From NCBI GenBank assembly GCA_018671175.1, contig JABHIE010000026.1, positions 1-64,000 of the forward strand: a stretch of DNA of 64,000 nt, given 5' to 3'. Source of the DNA: Planctomycetota bacterium (GTDB taxonomy: Bacteria; Planctomycetota; UBA1135). The notes under the pieces were generated by a model. The model ran no database searches, was not told where the DNA came from, and worked only from the letters and a program-made list of their open reading frames with translations. Each line of letters opens with the position of its first letter. Within the stretch, counting starts at the first letter, position 1. The position numbers and the translations under genes are program-made. Below, one piece after another: positions 25,782 to 35,268 of the stretch.

Positions 25782-25808
25782 AAAAAAACGACCCCAAAAT
25801 GGGGTCGT
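25782..25808 (-). terminator. Intrinsic terminator after tRNA-Pro
   Basis: ACGACCCC and GGGGTCGT pair around the AT-rich loop. On the minus strand the stem is followed by seven T. Confidence 0.85.
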
Positions 25809-25816
25809 GATGAAAA

Positions 25817-25893
<77 letters not shown>

Positions 25894-25968
25894 AACCGGC
25901 CGAGCATCATACAGACGCTTGCCTTCTGACGGAAGGGACTTAGAAAAGTCTTTCGAGCGCGTCATAAT

Positions 25969-25976
25969 GGGGGAGG
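25969..25976 (+). promoter_or_regulatory. Strong ribosome binding site of the enzyme I-like gene
   Basis: GGGGGAGG ends 8 nt before ATG 25985 and decides that start over ATG 25967. Confidence 0.7.
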
Positions 25977-25984
25977 TCTACATC

Positions 25985-27718
25985 ATGTCCGAAACTACAG
26001 CATCTGGCTCCTCTACGGCTACCTTCTCTGGCCAAACCGCAAGCCCTGGCACGGCTTACGGCCCACTCTTTTTGTCCATCGAAAGTGTTGATTCGATTCC
26101 TGTCCGCCGTTTAGCTGATAGCGAAGTCGAAGCCGAGCTTGACCGTGTCGATTCTGTCGCTCGTGCGGCTCGGGTGGGTTTGGTGCGCCAGCGAGACGCT
26201 TTAGGCGATCGCTTCACCGAAGAGCAGACACGCATCTTTGATACACATTTGCGCATGCTCGAAGACCCCGTCATCGAGGCCGACATCCGTGGCCGAATTC
26301 GCGAAGACCATCTTTCGCTTGAGGGCGCAGTTCGCGATGCGCTTTCCGTTTATGAGCGTTTGTTTGAGGTCGTCGAAACCGAAGCTTTGCGCAATAAGTT
26401 GGCTGACATGCGAGATGTTGCTCTGCGTCTATTGAGGCATTGCAATCGCGGCACGGCATCCGACGAGTCGCAGGCTGACCGCACGGGTGGCATCCTGCTC
26501 GTGCGCGAGTTGTCTCTTTCTGACCTAACGGGCGCCCTTGATTCTGGCATTGCGGCCATCGTTGCCGAAGGTGGCTCTATGGGTAGCCACGGTGCTATTT
26601 TGACCCGCGCCGCTGGAATCCCGGCGATTCTAGGGGTCGGTGGGCTTCACGATGCGGTTCAGGCCGGCGACCGCCTGCTCGTTGACGGCGAAAGCGGTCA
26701 GGTCACTCTCAACCCATCCGACGCCATGGTCGCTGCGCTTGATGGGCAAACGGGCATGGCTGACATTGTTGAGCTTGAGCCAGCGGTTTTGGCGGATGGC
26801 ACGCCGATTCAGTTAACAGCCGCTGCGGCAAGCCCGCGTGAAGTCCGCCGTGCCGCCGCAATGGGTATCAAAGAGGTGGGCTTTTATCGCACTGAGTTAC
26901 CCCTCATTCAGCGACGCGCTAACCCCAAAGAAGACTCCCTTGCCAATCTTTATGGCAAGGTCGTAGGCGCAAGTGATGCCGTGAGTTTCCGGCTACCTGA
27001 TCTTGATTCGCAGAGTGGCCTGACTTCGATTTACACCCATGCCGAGACTAACCCAGCCATGGGCTTGCGCGGCGTACGGGTTTTACTCGAAAACCCAGCG
27101 ATTCTTGCGACTCAGATTCGCGCAATCTTGAGGGCATCCGAGGGCCATGATGTCCGTATTGCAATTCCATTTGTGACCGATTTGGGTGACATTCGTGCCG
27201 TCCGTACTGCCGTTGATGAGGCTCGAGAAGTCATGCGCCTTGAGGGGCTTGATGTCTCGCATCCCGTCCGTTTGGGCTTGGTGCTTGAAACGCCGGCTTC
27301 TCTTTTGATGGGGCGTGAGCTGCTTGGGCAAGTCGATTTTGCTTTGCTGGCCCTTGACGGTATGGCGCAGAGTTTGCTCGCCTCGGATCGCAGCAATGAG
27401 GTCTCGGGCGTTGGCGGGCGCTTGGCTCAACCCCACCCTGTCGTTTTGCGTGCGGTGCGTAAATTAGTGCAGATTTGTGATGGGCTAGGTCGCGAGTTTG
27501 GCGTTTATGGCAATAGTGTTTGCACCATTCCTATGCTGCCTTTGCTTGTGGGTCTTGGTGTGCGGCGCTTAGCTGTGCGCACAGAGAGCTTGGCCGAAGT
27601 GCACGGTTGGCTGCGTGACATTGAGCTTGACACTTGCCAGCGCGTGGCCGAGGTCGCTTGCCATGCAGCGACGAGTCATGAGTTGCTTAGCGGCTTGCCG
27701 GCTTCTTGGCGCGATTAG
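25985..27718 (+). CDS. PTS enzyme I-like protein lacking key catalytic residues
   Basis: A 577-residue homologue of phosphoenolpyruvate-protein phosphotransferase. The N-terminal helical/phosphohistidine part is intact, with GSMGSHGAILTRAAGIPA and the phospho-acceptor His202. The PEP-binding barrel keeps YRTELP and VLETPASLLMG (the Glu metal ligand) and the Arg of SDRSNE. However, the TNDLTQ motif reads LDGMAQ (Gly459 in place of the second metal-binding Asp). The CGELAG motif reads YGNSVC (Tyr508 for the catalytic Cys, Asn510 for Glu). PEP-dependent autophosphorylation is therefore doubtful. No HPr or EII gene is nearby. It could be regulatory, or phosphorylated by another partner. Confidence 0.8.
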   Translation: MSETTASGSSTATFSGQTASPGTAYGPLFLSIESVDSIPVRRLADSEVEAELDRVDSVARAARVGLVRQRDALGDRFTEEQTRIFDTHLRMLEDPVIEADIRGRIREDHLSLEGAVRDALSVYERLFEVVETEALRNKLADMRDVALRLLRHCNRGTASDESQADRTGGILLVRELSLSDLTGALDSGIAAIVAEGGSMGSHGAILTRAAGIPAILGVGGLHDAVQAGDRLLVDGESGQVTLNPSDAMVAALDGQTGMADIVELEPAVLADGTPIQLTAAAASPREVRRAAAMGIKEVGFYRTELPLIQRRANPKEDSLANLYGKVVGASDAVSFRLPDLDSQSGLTSIYTHAETNPAMGLRGVRVLLENPAILATQIRAILRASEGHDVRIAIPFVTDLGDIRAVRTAVDEAREVMRLEGLDVSHPVRLGLVLETPASLLMGRELLGQVDFALLALDGMAQSLLASDRSNEVSGVGGRLAQPHPVVLRAVRKLVQICDGLGREFGVYGNSVCTIPMLPLLVGLGVRRLAVRTESLAEVHGWLRDIELDTCQRVAEVACHAATSHELLSGLPASWRD

Positions 27719-27721
27719 CCT

Positions 27722-28648
27722 TTAAATAAAGGCCGCCCCTTTGGGCTCTAGCTTGGTCGACATCACATGCCCACTCTTTCCCCAGAGCCGCTTGACGCGA
27801 CTGGCGAGGCGCTTTTCGAGGGCCATCGCATCTTGCATGCGCGTTACGATTAGCAAGCCTGAGCCTGCACCCGAAAGCGTCGCGCCCAAAGCCCCGTTGT
27901 TGGTGGCATAATCAAGGAGCCCGCTTGCGCCCGTTAGTAATTTTAGGCGCGGGGTAATGTGCAGCTCATCTTGGATGCCCGCGGCAATGAGCTCTGGGTC
28001 AAGAAGGCGTAGGCCTTCTAGCAAAACGGGCGTGCGGTGGGCCTGTCGCATAGCCCGCCCAAAGCCCACCGATGTCGGCAAAACCTCGCGTGAGCGTTTG
28101 GTCTCAAGTGGGTAGGGCGGTACGACAATCAAGAAGCGCAAATCACGATGCAAAACAACAGGGATGTGCCGCCATTCGCCGCGTTTGGTCTCGATGCTCC
28201 AGTGGGCGCCACCAAAAAGTGCGCCGACCGCGTTTTCGGGGTTGCCCTCGAGCTCAATGCCCTCAATCAGCAATTCGTCTTCGGAGATGCGCTCGCCACA
28301 AAGCCTGTTGCCAAGAAGCAGGCCGGCGACCAGCCCAGAGCCACTTGCACCCAAGCCGCGCCCGGGTGGGAAATCGCCATCAACCAAAAGCTCGCCAGGT
28401 GGCAAGGGTTGGCCAGCCAAAATGCTCGCGCGCCGCATGCCCCGCAACACGGGGTCGCGCCCGGCACTCAGTAGCGACTCAGCGAGAGCACCATGCCGGG
28501 TGAGAGTTGTTTTTTCAGCAGGGCGCCACGAAACGGTCAGATATGCGTTGAGCGCAATAGAAAATGCATCAAAGCCTGGGCCTACATTGCTCGTTGAGCA
28601 AGGCACGCGCAGGCGTATTTCATCTTTTCGGCGGCGAGGTAGGGGCAT
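27722..28648 (-). CDS. thrB: Homoserine kinase
   Basis: A 308-residue GHMP-family kinase that phosphorylates L-homoserine for threonine biosynthesis. Motif 1 is PCSTSNVGPGFDAFS near the N-terminus, motif 2 is GRGLGASGSGLVAG (ATP loop), and motif 3 is GATLSGAGSGLLIV near residue 260. GHMP relatives such as mevalonate kinase are possible, but motif 1 fits ThrB best. It converges with the enzyme I-like gene, the stops lying 3 nt apart. No other thr gene is in the window. Confidence 0.88.
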   Translation of the reverse strand: MPLPRRRKDEIRLRVPCSTSNVGPGFDAFSIALNAYLTVSWRPAEKTTLTRHGALAESLLSAGRDPVLRGMRRASILAGQPLPPGELLVDGDFPPGRGLGASGSGLVAGLLLGNRLCGERISEDELLIEGIELEGNPENAVGALFGGAHWSIETKRGEWRHIPVVLHRDLRFLIVVPPYPLETKRSREVLPTSVGFGRAMRQAHRTPVLLEGLRLLDPELIAAGIQDELHITPRLKLLTGASGLLDYATNNGALGATLSGAGSGLLIVTRMQDAMALEKRLASRVKRLWGKSGHVMSTKLEPKGAAFI

Positions 28649-28779
28649 GGTCTAGGCAACTCGATTGAATGCAGGTAGAATGTAAGGCTCCCGTTGATGC
28701 ACGCCAACGATTTGAGTGGCATTTTTAGCCGACGGGGTTCCAAAGGAAATTCACGCTACCCGTCCATACTCCCAGAACG

Positions 28780-30903
28780 ATGACCACAGCTACGGCCCCC
28801 GAACTCGACAAGAAAGAAGAGCACCGCCTTCGTAACATCCGCAATATTGGCATTATGGCCCATATTGATGCCGGAAAGACTACTGTTTCCGAGCGTATTC
28901 TCTACATCACCGGCCGTACTCACAAGATCGGTGAGGTCCACGACGGCGAGGCCACCATGGATTTCATGGAAGACGAGAAAAATCGCGGTATTACGATTGC
29001 GTCCGCCGCCACTCAGTGCATGTGGAAAGACATCCAGGTCAACATTATTGACACACCTGGTCACGTTGACTTCACGGTTGAGGTTGAGCGCTCTTTGCGA
29101 GTACTTGACGGAGCCGTTGCCGTTTTTGATGGCGTTGCTGGTGTTGAGGCCCAATCCGAGACGGTCTGGCGTCAGGCCGACCGTTATGGCGTACCGCGCA
29201 TTTGCTTTATCAATAAGCTCGACCGTACGGGCGCTGATTTTGACAAGGCTTTTGATTCAATCCATCATCGTTTGCAGTGCAATGCTGTGCGCATGCAGAT
29301 CCCTTTGGGCATCGAAAAAGATTTTTACGGTCTGGTCGATCTTCTTGAAATGAAGGCCTACCGCTTCACCGAGGGCGACGGCCCTGGCATCGAAGACATG
29401 GAAATCCCTGATGATGTCAAAGAGCTCGTCAATGACCGCCGTGCTGAAATGATCGAGAAAATCGTCGAGATCGACGACGACCTCGTTGAGCGTTTTCTTG
29501 ATGGCGGCGACTTTACGGTGGCAGAGCTCAAAGAAGCTACACGCCGCGCGACTTTGGCGGGTCACGCAATTCCTGTGTTCTGCGGCTCTGCGCTGCACGA
29601 CAAAGGTGTGCATCCTCTTCTTGATGCAGTCGTCGATTACATGCCATCCCCAATCCATAAGGGTTCGGTTACGGGCATGGACCCAAAAGACGAAAATGCT
29701 GAAATCCTCCGTCACCCGAGTTGCGAAGAGCCTCTCGCTGCGTTGGCATTCAAGACGATTGCTGACCCCAATGGCGACTTGACCTTCTTGCGCATTTACT
29801 CTGGCACGCTCAATCGTGGCGACCAGGTTTACAACCCTCGCACGCGTAAAAAAGAGCGCGTGGGCCGCTTGATGTTCATGCACGCCAATACGCGCGAGGC
29901 TGTTGATCAAGTTAAGTCTGGCGAGATTTGTGCGGTTGTTGGTCTCAAAGACACCATCACTGGCGACACGGTTTGCGAGCAAAAACAGCCAGTCATCCTT
30001 GAGTCGATGACTTTTCCTGAAGCCGTGATTTCCATGTCCATTGAGCCTAAGTCGATGGGTGACCGCGACAAGCTCGGCGATTTGTTGACCCAGCTTCACC
30101 GCGAAGACCCATCTTTCCGCGTGATGACAGACCAAGAGACCGACGAAACGGTTATCGCGGGCATGGGTGAGCTTCACCTCGAGATCATCACAACCCGTAT
30201 TGGGCGTGATTACAAGATCCCTGTTACGGTTGGCGCACCTCGCGTGGCTTATCGCCAGACGATTAATGCTGAAGTTGACATTGAGGGCAAGCAAATCAAG
30301 CAGTCAGGTGGCTCCGGTCAATACGCTGTGGTTAATGTCAAATTCCGCCCTTGGGTTCGTACCGAAGAAGACGAAGATAAAGAAACCAACACTAACTTTA
30401 TCGATTCGATTAAGGGTGGCGTGATTCCAACGACTTACATTCCTGCTGTCCGTAAGGGCATCGAAGAAATGTCTAAGAGTGGGGGCGCTTTGGGTTGGCC
30501 TTTTGTCAATATTGAGGCTGAGCTGCACTACGGCAAGTCGCACGATGTTGACTCGAGTGAGCTAGCATTTAATTTGGCTGGTCAGCGCGCTTTCCGTGAT
30601 GCGGTTAACGCCAACTTCACGGTTCTTGAGCCCGTCATGAAGATTGTGGTTCAGGCCCCTGAAGAGTTCCTCGGTGATGTGATTGGCGATCTCAACACGC
30701 GCCGTGTCTCCATCGACGAAATCACCATGGACGGCATGATCCGCGAGGTGAGTGGCAAAGTGCCAATCGCTGAAATGTTCTCTTATGCGGGCACAATTCG
30801 CGGTTTGACCCAAGGGCGCGGTTCTTTCTCCATGGAGCCAGCCGGCTACGAAGCCGTGCCGAGCTACATTCAAGAAGAACTTGTAAAAGAGCGCCTCAAG
30901 TAG
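28780..30903 (+). CDS. fusA: Elongation factor G
   Basis: A 707-residue translational GTPase that drives ribosomal translocation. The G domain shows [12 protein letters not shown] (P-loop), RGITIASA (switch I), DTPGHVDF (G3) and [10 protein letters not shown] (G4). Domains II to V follow at normal length, ending [15 protein letters not shown]. The gene is not in a str operon with rpsL or tuf. The 29-nt leader contains CTCCC and no Shine-Dalgarno. The 131-nt gap upstream holds its promoter, although no convincing boxes stand out. Confidence 0.96.
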   Translation: MTTATAPELDKKEEHRLRNIRNIGIMAHIDAGKTTVSERILYITGRTHKIGEVHDGEATMDFMEDEKNRGITIASAATQCMWKDIQVNIIDTPGHVDFTVEVERSLRVLDGAVAVFDGVAGVEAQSETVWRQADRYGVPRICFINKLDRTGADFDKAFDSIHHRLQCNAVRMQIPLGIEKDFYGLVDLLEMKAYRFTEGDGPGIEDMEIPDDVKELVNDRRAEMIEKIVEIDDDLVERFLDGGDFTVAELKEATRRATLAGHAIPVFCGSALHDKGVHPLLDAVVDYMPSPIHKGSVTGMDPKDENAEILRHPSCEEPLAALAFKTIADPNGDLTFLRIYSGTLNRGDQVYNPRTRKKERVGRLMFMHANTREAVDQVKSGEICAVVGLKDTITGDTVCEQKQPVILESMTFPEAVISMSIEPKSMGDRDKLGDLLTQLHREDPSFRVMTDQETDETVIAGMGELHLEIITTRIGRDYKIPVTVGAPRVAYRQTINAEVDIEGKQIKQSGGSGQYAVVNVKFRPWVRTEEDEDKETNTNFIDSIKGGVIPTTYIPAVRKGIEEMSKSGGALGWPFVNIEAELHYGKSHDVDSSELAFNLAGQRAFRDAVNANFTVLEPVMKIVVQAPEEFLGDVIGDLNTRRVSIDEITMDGMIREVSGKVPIAEMFSYAGTIRGLTQGRGSFSMEPAGYEAVPSYIQEELVKERLK

Positions 30904-30915
30904 GGGTTTCAACAC

Positions 30916-30952
30916 GGGAAGTCATGTTAGAATTTAGACATCATGACTTCCC
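30916..30952 (+). promoter_or_regulatory. Perfect inverted repeat around a -10-like box and the tex start codon
   Basis: GGGAAGTCATG (30916-30926) and CATGACTTCCC (30942-30952) are perfect 11-bp arms. Between them lies TAGAAT (30928-30933), a good -10 hexamer. The right arm contains ATG 30943. Transcription from this box would begin at or next to the start codon. The palindrome could be an operator. Confidence 0.55.
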
Positions 30953-33252
30953 AAGCGAAGCTTAGCGACGACAAGTTCGTCGCCCAAGCACTCGGGCTTA
31001 AGGCCCCGGTGTATCGTCACATTCGTAACGCCCTCTCTGCGGGTGAAGCGCCTGTTTGGTTGCGCACAGCTGACCCCAAGCTCGCCGGGATGTTCCCGCA
31101 TGCTTTTGGTTTTGAGCTGTTGGTCGACCACATGCGCGCTGTCGAGGCCTTTGAGCGCCGCCGCGCCAATTTGATTTCATTATTCGCGGCTCGTGCCGAA
31201 GATGAAACTTTGGCTGACGCGCGAGACGCAATGGCTGAGGTGCGCGACGAGGGCGATCTCGAAGACATGGCTTTGGCCATCGAGCCATCCTCAAACTCCG
31301 AAGGCGGCGAGCCACTCGAAAAAGAAGAGCATCAAGCCTTTGTTGATTTACTGCATGGCGACTGGAAGGTCGCGCGGGCTTTGCGCAAGCTGTTCCGCGA
31401 AGTGGGCACGATCAAAGTTGAGCTAACGGGCAAAGAAGGCGTCAATGATGCCCCTTTTCGTGGTTTTGTGGGTGATGCAGCGCGTCTGGTTGATTTCGAC
31501 GCCGGCCGTTATCTGCAACTTCGCCATGGCGAGCATTTGCACGCTTTGCGTTTTGACTTTGCCTACCCAGCCGGTTCTCTAAAAGAGGTTTTTGATTCGG
31601 TCGTTACTGGTTTTGCCGTTCAAGAAAAAGAAGCCTATCTCAAGCTTTTCTTGTCATTCGTTGAGACCGAGCGCTTGCCTCGTTTGGTGCAAGAAACGCG
31701 CGCGCGCCTAAAGAGGTTAGCCGAAGATGGCGCTCTCCAACATGCCTGGGAGCAACTCCAAAATTCTCTGCAACGCGGGGTGCATCAAAGTAATGTCATT
31801 GGCATGCTGGCCACGCGAGATAAAAAACTAATCGCTGCATCGGTTGAGCCTGATGGCAATTTGCGCACACGCCAATTGCAGAGCAAAGCTGACGATTTGG
31901 GCGATCAAGTTTTAGCCTTCATCGGTGAGGCCGATTCGGTTTTACTGGCCTGCCAGGCTGATTCCAATACACGCACCGCAGCACAAAAAGTGCAAAAGGC
32001 ACTACGAGCCGCCAAGCGCGAATCTCGATTGGCCACTGTCCCCGTGAGCGTGGCGCGCACCATGATGCGCGAAGTCGCCCGTGGCATGCATGAGGCTCAC
32101 CTAACACCAGAAGAGCGTCAGTGCTACCTCATCTCATCTTTTGCACGAGACCCGCGCGGAGCTGCGTTCCATACGCCACACATTTTGCGCTCCTATATCT
32201 CATTCCGTGGCGAGGTGAATCACCGCCGTCTCGATGAATTCGAAATAACTTTCTTGCGCGACATGCTTCAGCAGAGTGGGGTTGATGTTAACGAAGCCAC
32301 AATTGATGTCTTGCGCATGGTGCCAGGTCTTGATTCAGCGGGCGTAGTGGTTGAGCGATCCACAGCGCCATTCCGTTCCCTCGAAGACTTCCGTCTCCGC
32401 ATGGGCCTTGAGGGCTCGGTGTGGCGTACGGCAGGTTGCGTGCTGCGTGTGCGTCAAGGCGACGAGCCCTTCGACTCACGGCCATTGCACCCTGATTACT
32501 ACGCGGGTTTGACCGCAGCTTTGGCTGCAAGTGAGGTCAAGGCATCCGTTGTGATGCGTACGCCAAATAAGGTGCGCGAATTGGCTTGGGGTGATGTGCT
32601 TGACGCATTGAGCTGGTCAGATGCCGTCCCTGCCGCGATTGCTCGTGCTTTAAGTAAGCCAACTCGCCGTCGTCCACAACATGGCGGCCCAAAGGGTGGC
32701 AAGAAATCTGGTTTTTCTGGGCCGCGCAACTCTGGTCGTGCGCTTGAGAGTCTCGAGGTCGGGGCTAAGCTCAAGGGCAAAGTTACAGCTTTGCAGGCTT
32801 ACGGCGCTTTTGTTGATGTTGGCGCTCGCAAAGAGGGCTTGGTGCATGTCAGCATGTGCTCCGATGATTTCTGCAACGACCCGTCCGAGGTCTTGACGGT
32901 CGGTCAAGAGGTTGAGGTGCGTGTGGTGTCGGTTGACATCGAGAAGCAGCGCTTCCGCTTGACGATGCGTAGCGACGACGCAACGGGCGGTGCCAAGGCT
33001 GGTCGTGGTAAAGGCGGCAAAGGCAAAGGCAAAGGCGGCCGTGGTCGTCGCGAAGAAGCCCCTGTCATCTTGGCTCCAGGCCAGAAAAATATGCGACCCA
33101 AAGGTGGCCGCCCAACTGGCCGTGGTAAGCAAGACAACAAAGATAAGCCAGAGCGCATTAAGTTGGGCCCTGACCCAACAGCAGTTGATCCAAAAGCCAT
33201 CGACCCCAACAACCCGTTTTTTGCTTTGATGCAAAAGGGCGACAACAAGTAG
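30943..33252 (+). CDS. Divergent Tex-like RNA-binding protein with S1 domain
   Basis: A 769-residue protein laid out like the transcription accessory protein Tex: N-terminal helical region (IRNALSAGEAPVWLR resembles the Tex region before its conserved Arg-Tyr-Arg), a central RNase H-like (YqgF) region at about 290-400, a helix-hairpin-helix around 455-480 (VDVLRMVPGL-like) and an S1 domain at about 610-678. The YqgF part lacks the GNGTASRET motif and the DPKSIGVGQYQHDV motif of true Tex is not found. The C-terminal 80 residues are Gly/Lys/Arg-rich (GKGGKGKGKGGRGRR) and probably bind RNA. It follows fusA by 39 nt with its own promoter-like palindrome. Confidence 0.65.
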   Translation: MTSQAKLSDDKFVAQALGLKAPVYRHIRNALSAGEAPVWLRTADPKLAGMFPHAFGFELLVDHMRAVEAFERRRANLISLFAARAEDETLADARDAMAEVRDEGDLEDMALAIEPSSNSEGGEPLEKEEHQAFVDLLHGDWKVARALRKLFREVGTIKVELTGKEGVNDAPFRGFVGDAARLVDFDAGRYLQLRHGEHLHALRFDFAYPAGSLKEVFDSVVTGFAVQEKEAYLKLFLSFVETERLPRLVQETRARLKRLAEDGALQHAWEQLQNSLQRGVHQSNVIGMLATRDKKLIAASVEPDGNLRTRQLQSKADDLGDQVLAFIGEADSVLLACQADSNTRTAAQKVQKALRAAKRESRLATVPVSVARTMMREVARGMHEAHLTPEERQCYLISSFARDPRGAAFHTPHILRSYISFRGEVNHRRLDEFEITFLRDMLQQSGVDVNEATIDVLRMVPGLDSAGVVVERSTAPFRSLEDFRLRMGLEGSVWRTAGCVLRVRQGDEPFDSRPLHPDYYAGLTAALAASEVKASVVMRTPNKVRELAWGDVLDALSWSDAVPAAIARALSKPTRRRPQHGGPKGGKKSGFSGPRNSGRALESLEVGAKLKGKVTALQAYGAFVDVGARKEGLVHVSMCSDDFCNDPSEVLTVGQEVEVRVVSVDIEKQRFRLTMRSDDATGGAKAGRGKGGKGKGKGGRGRREEAPVILAPGQKNMRPKGGRPTGRGKQDNKDKPERIKLGPDPTAVDPKAIDPNNPFFALMQKGDNK

Positions 33253-33282
33253 AGGCTCGCCTTGCTCTACCTGCGCGGGTGG

Positions 33283-34242
33283 CTAACGCTTGCGGCGCAC
33301 CAGATCGGTCGCTAGCCCAAGCTCGTCGAGCATCGGGATAGCTTCTCCGCACCAACGCTTACCGTCAACGCCGTAGCCCTTTGTGGGCTTAATGTTGGGC
33401 AGCCGTTTTTGGAACCACGCGTTCCAGAGATCCATGAGCTGTTCGCGCGTTTGCTTGGCGGCCATGCTTGCCAAAGCAACAGGCAGGTGCTCACTGTCAG
33501 CACCCATACTGAATCGCAGCTGCACTTCGCGGGTCGCAAAATGCAGGGTGTACGCCGAGCCGCCAGGGCCTTCGCCATGAGTCGTAATGCGCTCGGGCGT
33601 CAAGGCCTCGCGCAGCAAAGCCATGTATCGTGTGCGCGCACCGTGACGGTCAAGCTCGATGCGCAACGGTGAATCGCCCGTCAAATCTAGCAAGTGCTGC
33701 ACGGCCTGCATGGCAATGAAAAAGTTAGTATTGCCCTTGCTGCCAGTTGTGCGGATGAGCTCATTTAGCTCACAAGCCGGCACAGCTCGTGCTCCAAAAG
33801 CTACGCATTGGCAACCCGCGTTTTCTAGAGTGCGGTGAAGCAGGGTAGCGTCAAGTTGTGTGCGCTCAGGATTTACACTGGCGGCAAGACGGTCAGGAAG
33901 TCGCCGAAACCAAGGTGCGGCATGCAGCCAGCGTGGGGGCCCTGCAGGTGATTCCGTCACCCAATCATCTAGTAAAACGGCCTGCGGTGAAGTCAATTGC
34001 CGAAATGCGGCGACCGTGCGCTCTAGTCTGGCACGACCATGAGGGCCAGAATGCACGAGCTTTGAGTCGTTTAGCCAGAGGCGTTGCTTGTCAGTTCGGA
34101 GAGGCTTTTTTACAGCTACCGGCTCAAGCACGGTCCATAAATCTTGCTCGGCATCGCGCACTCGGAAGAGTGAGTAGCCCAAGGTCAGTGGGCCGACGAA
34201 GGGCCCATAACCGGCCTCGTCGATGCCGGCGAGGAAGACCAT
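33283..34242 (-). CDS. RNase HII-like protein
   Basis: A 319-residue protein. Residues 7-17 (IDEAGYGPFVG) match the RNase HII DEAGRGP motif, with Asp8 and Glu9 as metal ligands, and NDSK near 57-60 matches the second conserved block. ELDRHGARTRY around residue 196 may supply the later acidic residue. RNase HII removes ribonucleotides and RNA primers from DNA. The protein is about 100 residues longer than usual, and the C-terminal half (GYGVDGKRW) is unlike classical RnhB, so it may be a lineage-specific variant. It lies 3 nt after the lgt stop on the same strand. Confidence 0.65.
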   Translation of the reverse strand: MVFLAGIDEAGYGPFVGPLTLGYSLFRVRDAEQDLWTVLEPVAVKKPLRTDKQRLWLNDSKLVHSGPHGRARLERTVAAFRQLTSPQAVLLDDWVTESPAGPPRWLHAAPWFRRLPDRLAASVNPERTQLDATLLHRTLENAGCQCVAFGARAVPACELNELIRTTGSKGNTNFFIAMQAVQHLLDLTGDSPLRIELDRHGARTRYMALLREALTPERITTHGEGPGGSAYTLHFATREVQLRFSMGADSEHLPVALASMAAKQTREQLMDLWNAWFQKRLPNIKPTKGYGVDGKRWCGEAIPMLDELGLATDLVRRKR

Positions 34243-34245
34243 GAC

Positions 34246-35268
34246 TTATGCCTTTGCGCCGTTTTGGCTCATGGGCGCAGGCGCGGGGGCGATGCGTAAA
34301 TCTTTGCGGGAGCGCAAATACAGATACAGTGCCGAGCCTAAAACGATCGAAACCATCCCGACCATTTGAGAGGTCGAGACCAACAATTCAGGGCGCAATT
34401 TCTCGGCACCTTCTCGAAGCATTTCTTGATACCTTGGGATGTCAGAAATGCGGCCATATGGGTCAGCGAGACCTAAACTTTGTAAATGGGCGGTGATGTC
34501 GTCAGGGGCAAAACCATCTTTGAAGATGCCTCCGCGTGCAAAATCGTCGCCGCGAAAAAACTCAACAAAGCCCCGAAACAGGCCGTAAAGCGCAAAAAGG
34601 GATGCGGTAACTTGCCCATGGAATTTTTTGTTGCGCAGAAGCCAAAGCCCGATAAAAAACAGACTCAGCGCTTTAAGCGTCATGTAGGGCTGTGTCGGGT
34701 GCACGGACATCCCTGCAAGCTCGGGTGCAAAAGCCGACCCGGCTGGCAAAGGATTTGGGAAAGTGATGGCCCAAGGTAGGTCACTTAATTTACCATAATC
34801 ATCACCAACTGCGAGGCAGCCAAGGCGGCCAATCGCCTGACCAAGGAAGCCCGCTGTGAGCCCATAATCACACGCGCGCCAAGGCTCAAGCCCGACTCGT
34901 TTGGCCTTCCAGATGCCCAAACTCATCGCGCCGATTAAACCCCCATACATGACTAGGCCACCCTCCCAGACTTTGAGGATGTCAAGTGGATGCGCGCCAT
35001 AGTGGTCGAAGTTGACAAGCACAAACGCGCATCGGCCACCTGCAATGACGCCGATGAGGATCCACCAGCCGACATCAGCAAATCGCTCGGGGTCGCGTTT
35101 AGGGTCAGCTCCGTATCGCACCGCCAACTTTTGGGCGAGACTTAGGGCAACAAGAAAGCCAATCGCTACCAGCAGACCAAAACTGCGAAGGGGGAGCGAA
35201 AAACCGAAGAGCTCAAGGGTGAAGATTTCAGGCCACACGCGGGCATTGTAGGCTGTTGCGCTAGTCAT
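34246..35268 (-). CDS. lgt: Prolipoprotein diacylglyceryl transferase
   Basis: A 340-residue inner-membrane enzyme that attaches diacylglycerol to the lipobox cysteine. Seven or so membrane segments are predicted. Signatures include GGRCAFVLVN (with the conserved Arg), EGGLVMYGGLIGA and IGRLGCLAVGDDYG. A segment of about 45 residues between the EFFRGDD motif and the last membrane helix is longer than in E. coli Lgt. The start is ATG 35268, sharing CATG with the divergent pus10 ATG; the open region further upstream overlaps pus10 and was rejected. Its presence fits the six or more lipoproteins in this window. Confidence 0.92.
   Translation of the reverse strand: MTSATAYNARVWPEIFTLELFGFSLPLRSFGLLVAIGFLVALSLAQKLAVRYGADPKRDPERFADVGWWILIGVIAGGRCAFVLVNFDHYGAHPLDILKVWEGGLVMYGGLIGAMSLGIWKAKRVGLEPWRACDYGLTAGFLGQAIGRLGCLAVGDDYGKLSDLPWAITFPNPLPAGSAFAPELAGMSVHPTQPYMTLKALSLFFIGLWLLRNKKFHGQVTASLFALYGLFRGFVEFFRGDDFARGGIFKDGFAPDDITAHLQSLGLADPYGRISDIPRYQEMLREGAEKLRPELLVSTSQMVGMVSIVLGSALYLYLRSRKDLRIAPAPAPMSQNGAKA

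Noticed and set aside
28649-28779. Small RNA or leader peptide before fusA
   Set aside because: No clear promoter, terminator or open frame in the 131 nt.
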